Shown: piece by piece, positions 63,968 to 64,000 of the stretch
How positions within the stretch are numbered: position 1 is the first letter of the stretch
How the letters are laid out: each line of letters begins with the position of its first letter
Source of the DNA: an uncultured Bacteroidales bacterium
GTDB taxonomy: Bacteria > Bacteroidota > Bacteroidia > Bacteroidales > UBA932
DNA: 64,000 nt
NCBI GenBank assembly: GCA_944323845.1
Contig: CALUUA010000007.1
Coordinates: 1 to 64,000 of the forward strand
Reading direction: 5' to 3'
Made by a program: the position numbers and the translations under genes
The notes under the pieces: model-generated
Seen by the model: the letters and a program-made list of their open reading frames with translations, nothing else
The model's database searches: none
What the model was told of the DNA's origin: nothing

Positions 63968-64000
63968 GTATATTTTCGATGGAAAATCCTGAAAATATAC
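63968..64000. terminator. Inverted repeat after ppdK, at window edge
   Basis: GTATATTTTC (63968-63977) pairs with GAAAATATAC (63991-64000) over 10 bp with a 13-base loop. It may be the ppdK terminator, but the downstream T-tract is outside the window. Confidence 0.4.

Noticed and set aside
1..64000. CRISPR arrays, insertion sequences, prophage, attachment sites
   Set aside because: No regularly spaced repeats, transposase or integrase motifs, and no tRNA-edge duplications were found.

Overview
The window looks like chromosomal DNA from a Bacteroidota bacterium, most likely order Bacteroidales. The evidence is internal. Most promoters fit the Bacteroidota pattern TTG-N(19-22)-TAnnTTTG, and 'TATCTTTGC' recurs. 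Few genes have a Shine-Dalgarno sequence. There is a SusC/SusD pair, DUF4136 and DUF4251 proteins, a zinc-less sirtuin and a long alpha-2-macroglobulin. Nearly all of it is coding. I found no CRISPR array, transposase, integrase, phage gene or rRNA.

Layout. 1-4211 (+): 3' part of lon, then ung, coaD and a secreted double-thioredoxin protein, overlapping convergent lnt by 42 bp. 5941-8563 (+): LysE exporter, three-PASTA membrane protein, RluD-type pseudouridine synthase. 8574-14241 (-): large TonB-receptor-like barrel, ruvC, serS, rpmA, rplU. 14412-21171 (+): degenerate AAA/STAND ATPase, cysteine-free sirtuin, rpsU with a perfect Shine-Dalgarno, giant AsmA-like protein, prmA. 21250-21571: tRNA-Leu and a structured repeat element. 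21584-31138 (-): a four-gene locus of SusC, SusD, lipoprotein and an M16 peptidase fused to a ChaN-like domain. 31251-35660 (-): asnA, prfB, fumarase and NUDIX hydrolase, tightly packed. 35819-36727 (+): cysteine synthase. 36801-43665: AraC regulator divergent from a tripartite RND efflux operon. 43760-45069: murI, tRNA-Val, and two tRNA-Lys on the minus strand. 45182-48151 (-): mannose-1-P guanylyltransferase, LpxH-like phosphatase, glycosyltransferase. 48256-50195 (-): three small envelope proteins. 50460-51407 (+): purC. 51502-58411 (-): folC and alpha-2-macroglobulin. 58492-63933 (+): AIR-synthase-related protein, PIN-PhoH protein, pyruvate phosphate dikinase.

Most content is housekeeping. 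Three things deserve attention. First, the SusCD locus carries a peptidase-ChaN fusion and no glycoside hydrolase, which suggests uptake of a peptide-, heme- or metal-linked nutrient. Second, an intergenic RNA-like repeat occurs at about 21.3-21.6 kb and 51.4-51.5 kb, with a partial relative at 43.7 kb; it has GAA-capped hairpins and a terminator-like stem. Third, there are regulatory sites that can be read directly: two 16-bp direct repeats 21 bp apart upstream of the efflux operon, and the strong Shine-Dalgarno of rpsU.

All family assignments come from reading motifs by eye. No database search or structure prediction was run. There is no gene-free stretch over 300 bases; the longest (37683-37975 and about 50196-50459) are described as regulatory regions.
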